Assembly (NCBI GenBank): GCA_017853835.1
Contig: JAFMIU010000036.1
Coordinates: forward strand, 1-34,240
Source: Pirellulales bacterium
GTDB taxonomy: Bacteria; Planctomycetota; Planctomycetia; Pirellulales; UBA1268
Length of the DNA: 34,240 nucleotides
Direction: 5' to 3'
Shown here piece by piece: positions 33,695 to 34,240 of the stretch (positions are counted from its first letter, which is position 1; each line of letters opens with the position of its first letter). The translations under genes were made by a program, and so were the position numbers. The notes under the pieces were generated by a model that did not search any database, was not told the DNA's origin, and saw only the letters and a list, made by a program, of their open reading frames with translations.

Positions 33695-33712
33695 TCCATG
33701 GCCTCGCTCAGC
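33682..33712. repeat. Hairpin with the shared CCRTCCATGGC loop
   Basis: Arms GCTGAGCGAG (33682-33691) and CTCGCTCAGC (33703-33712) enclose CCGTCCATGGC. The hairpin at 33558-33588 has a completely different 10-base stem but the loop CCATCCATGGC, one base different. A second hairpin, CCCCG/CGGGG (33717-33735), follows. Confidence 0.8.
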
Positions 33713-33735
33713 TTGTCCCCGCCATCCTGACGGGG

Positions 33736-33877
33736 GGCACGGCTGCAACGCCATCCATGGCCGTTGCAGCCTCACGCAGCCGCGGGCACAGCCAAGGTGT
33801 GCCAGGGCTGCGATCCCGGTCATCCAGACCGAATAGCACGTGACGCTGACGCGCCCGCTGAACCGCTGAGCGAGCCG
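33736..33877. repeat. 142-base direct repeat, copy 2
   Basis: Second copy of the unit at 33553-33694. One of its two changes breaks the last pair of the CCGGTC/GACCGG hairpin (GACCGA here). The unit is followed by GGGCATGGATGCCC (33879-33892 region), a small palindrome whose complement contains CATCCATG, the same core as the shared loops. Confidence 0.9.
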
Positions 33878-33963
33878 ATGGGCATGGATGCCCGACGCGA
33901 GCAACCGCACGAGCGACCTCACGCCGTAACCGACACCGAAACAGCCAAACGCGTCATGCGTTT

Positions 33964-34005
33964 CGCCGCGTCGGTCCCACGGCTCACGCCGTTGGGCTTC
34001 CACGG
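33964..34005. repeat. 42-base direct repeat, copy A
   Basis: Matches 34128-34169 at 41 of 42 positions (T/C at 33971/34135), offset 164. It contains a hairpin CCCA-CGGC-TCAC-GCCG-T-TGGG with one bulged T (33976-33996). Confidence 0.85.
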
Positions 34006-34127
34006 GCAATCAATCGCCGCGTCCCGCCTGTCCAAGCCCAAGGCCGTCAGGCCTGGGACACGCATCGCGATCGCTGCAAACGCCGTTGAGCACCCTCGGC
34101 TCATTACGCCGAAACCACCGCACGCAC

Positions 34128-34169
34128 CGCCGCGCCGGTCCCACGGCTCACGCCGTTGGGCTTCCACGG
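34128..34169. repeat. 42-base direct repeat, copy B
   Basis: Second copy of the 33964-34005 unit, including the same bulged hairpin (34140-34160). It lies 71 bases from the right edge, so further copies may follow outside the window. Confidence 0.85.
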
Positions 34170-34240
34170 AGCGCCGCAATCGCACCGCCCCGCCCCGCAG
34201 CGCCCCGCCGTGTGACGAGCGAGGGGTTGCCCATGCCCCG

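Larger units (their letters stand above)
33552..34240. other. Repeat- and hairpin-rich region without a credible gene
   Basis: After the pyc stop the remaining ~690 bases hold no recognisable gene. Minus-strand open frames across it consist of the repeats translated (the same ~45-residue segment twice) and resemble no family. The region contains two copies of a 142-base unit, two copies of a 42-base unit and at least seven short inverted repeats. Examples are AAACGC/GCGTTT near 33948-33964, and hairpins CCCA-CGGC/GCCG-T-TGGG inside each 42-base copy (33976-33996 and 34140-34160). It may continue beyond the window. Confidence 0.75.

Noticed and set aside
33536..34009. 157-codon minus-strand open frame over the repeats
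   Set aside because: The translation is a repeated segment arising from the 142-base DNA repeats, overlaps the end of pyc and matches no known family; hairpin structure explains the sequence better.
33553..34169. Repeats considered as a CRISPR array or integron attC array
   Set aside because: Only two copies of each unit, spacing far too long for CRISPR, no cas or integrase gene in the window, and no clear attC core pair.

Overview
The window looks like chromosomal DNA of a Planctomycetes bacterium, probably Pirellulales-like. The evidence is a DUF1559 protein (prepilin-like helix plus C-terminal H-X9-DG motif), a permease fused to a DtxR/MntR-type regulator as in chlamydial YtgCR (Chlamydiae are PVC relatives), a YidC with an extra PDZ domain, and a soluble FHA-GAF-histidine kinase. 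Base composition is high GC (a sampled row near 2.4 kb is 75% G+C), except for the first ~1.4 kb, which is clearly lower. I see no rRNA, tRNA, CRISPR array or transposase.

Layout. 1-1.4 kb: 3' part of a DUF1559 gene and a translationally coupled small lipoprotein. 1.4-3 kb: a membrane-anchored hypothetical protein diverging from endonuclease IV (nfo), with facing promoters. 3-6.9 kb (minus strand): a four-gene metal ABC transporter operon with every junction an ATGA overlap, ending in the permease-regulator fusion. Two overlapping palindromes lie just downstream of its promoter -10 box. 7-11.8 kb (plus): a GNAT acetyltransferase, a pair of M16 peptidases that divide the catalytic residues between them, and an ABC-2 type permease. 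11.8-16.1 kb (minus): ompH/skp, lpxC, lpxA and a Gfo/Idh/MocA oxidoreductase form an envelope / lipid A block, followed by a secreted hypothetical protein. 16.4-19 kb (plus): FHA-GAF-histidine kinase and a WaaE-like glycosyltransferase. 19-20.6 kb (minus): a TPR-like membrane protein and an RluA/RluD-family pseudouridine synthase. 20.7-22.9 kb (plus): a UvrD/Rep-type helicase. 22.9-29.1 kb (minus): phosphoesterase, yidC, mnmE and a divergent aldehyde dehydrogenase-like gene. 29.2-33.5 kb (plus): tsaB and a full-length pyruvate carboxylase. 33.55-34.24 kb: no credible gene, but a dense cluster of direct and inverted repeats beginning at the pyc stop codon.

Functional themes are metal uptake with built-in sensing, outer-membrane/lipid A assembly, membrane protein insertion, tRNA modification (mnmE, tsaB), DNA repair (nfo, uvrD-like) and anaplerosis (pyc). 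The most unusual elements are the permease-regulator fusion with its operator candidate, the PDZ insertion in YidC, and the repeat cluster after pyc, whose hairpins keep a near-identical loop while the stems differ. Several sigma70-like promoters with 17-18 bp spacers can be read by eye. All functional assignments come from motif recognition without database searches.
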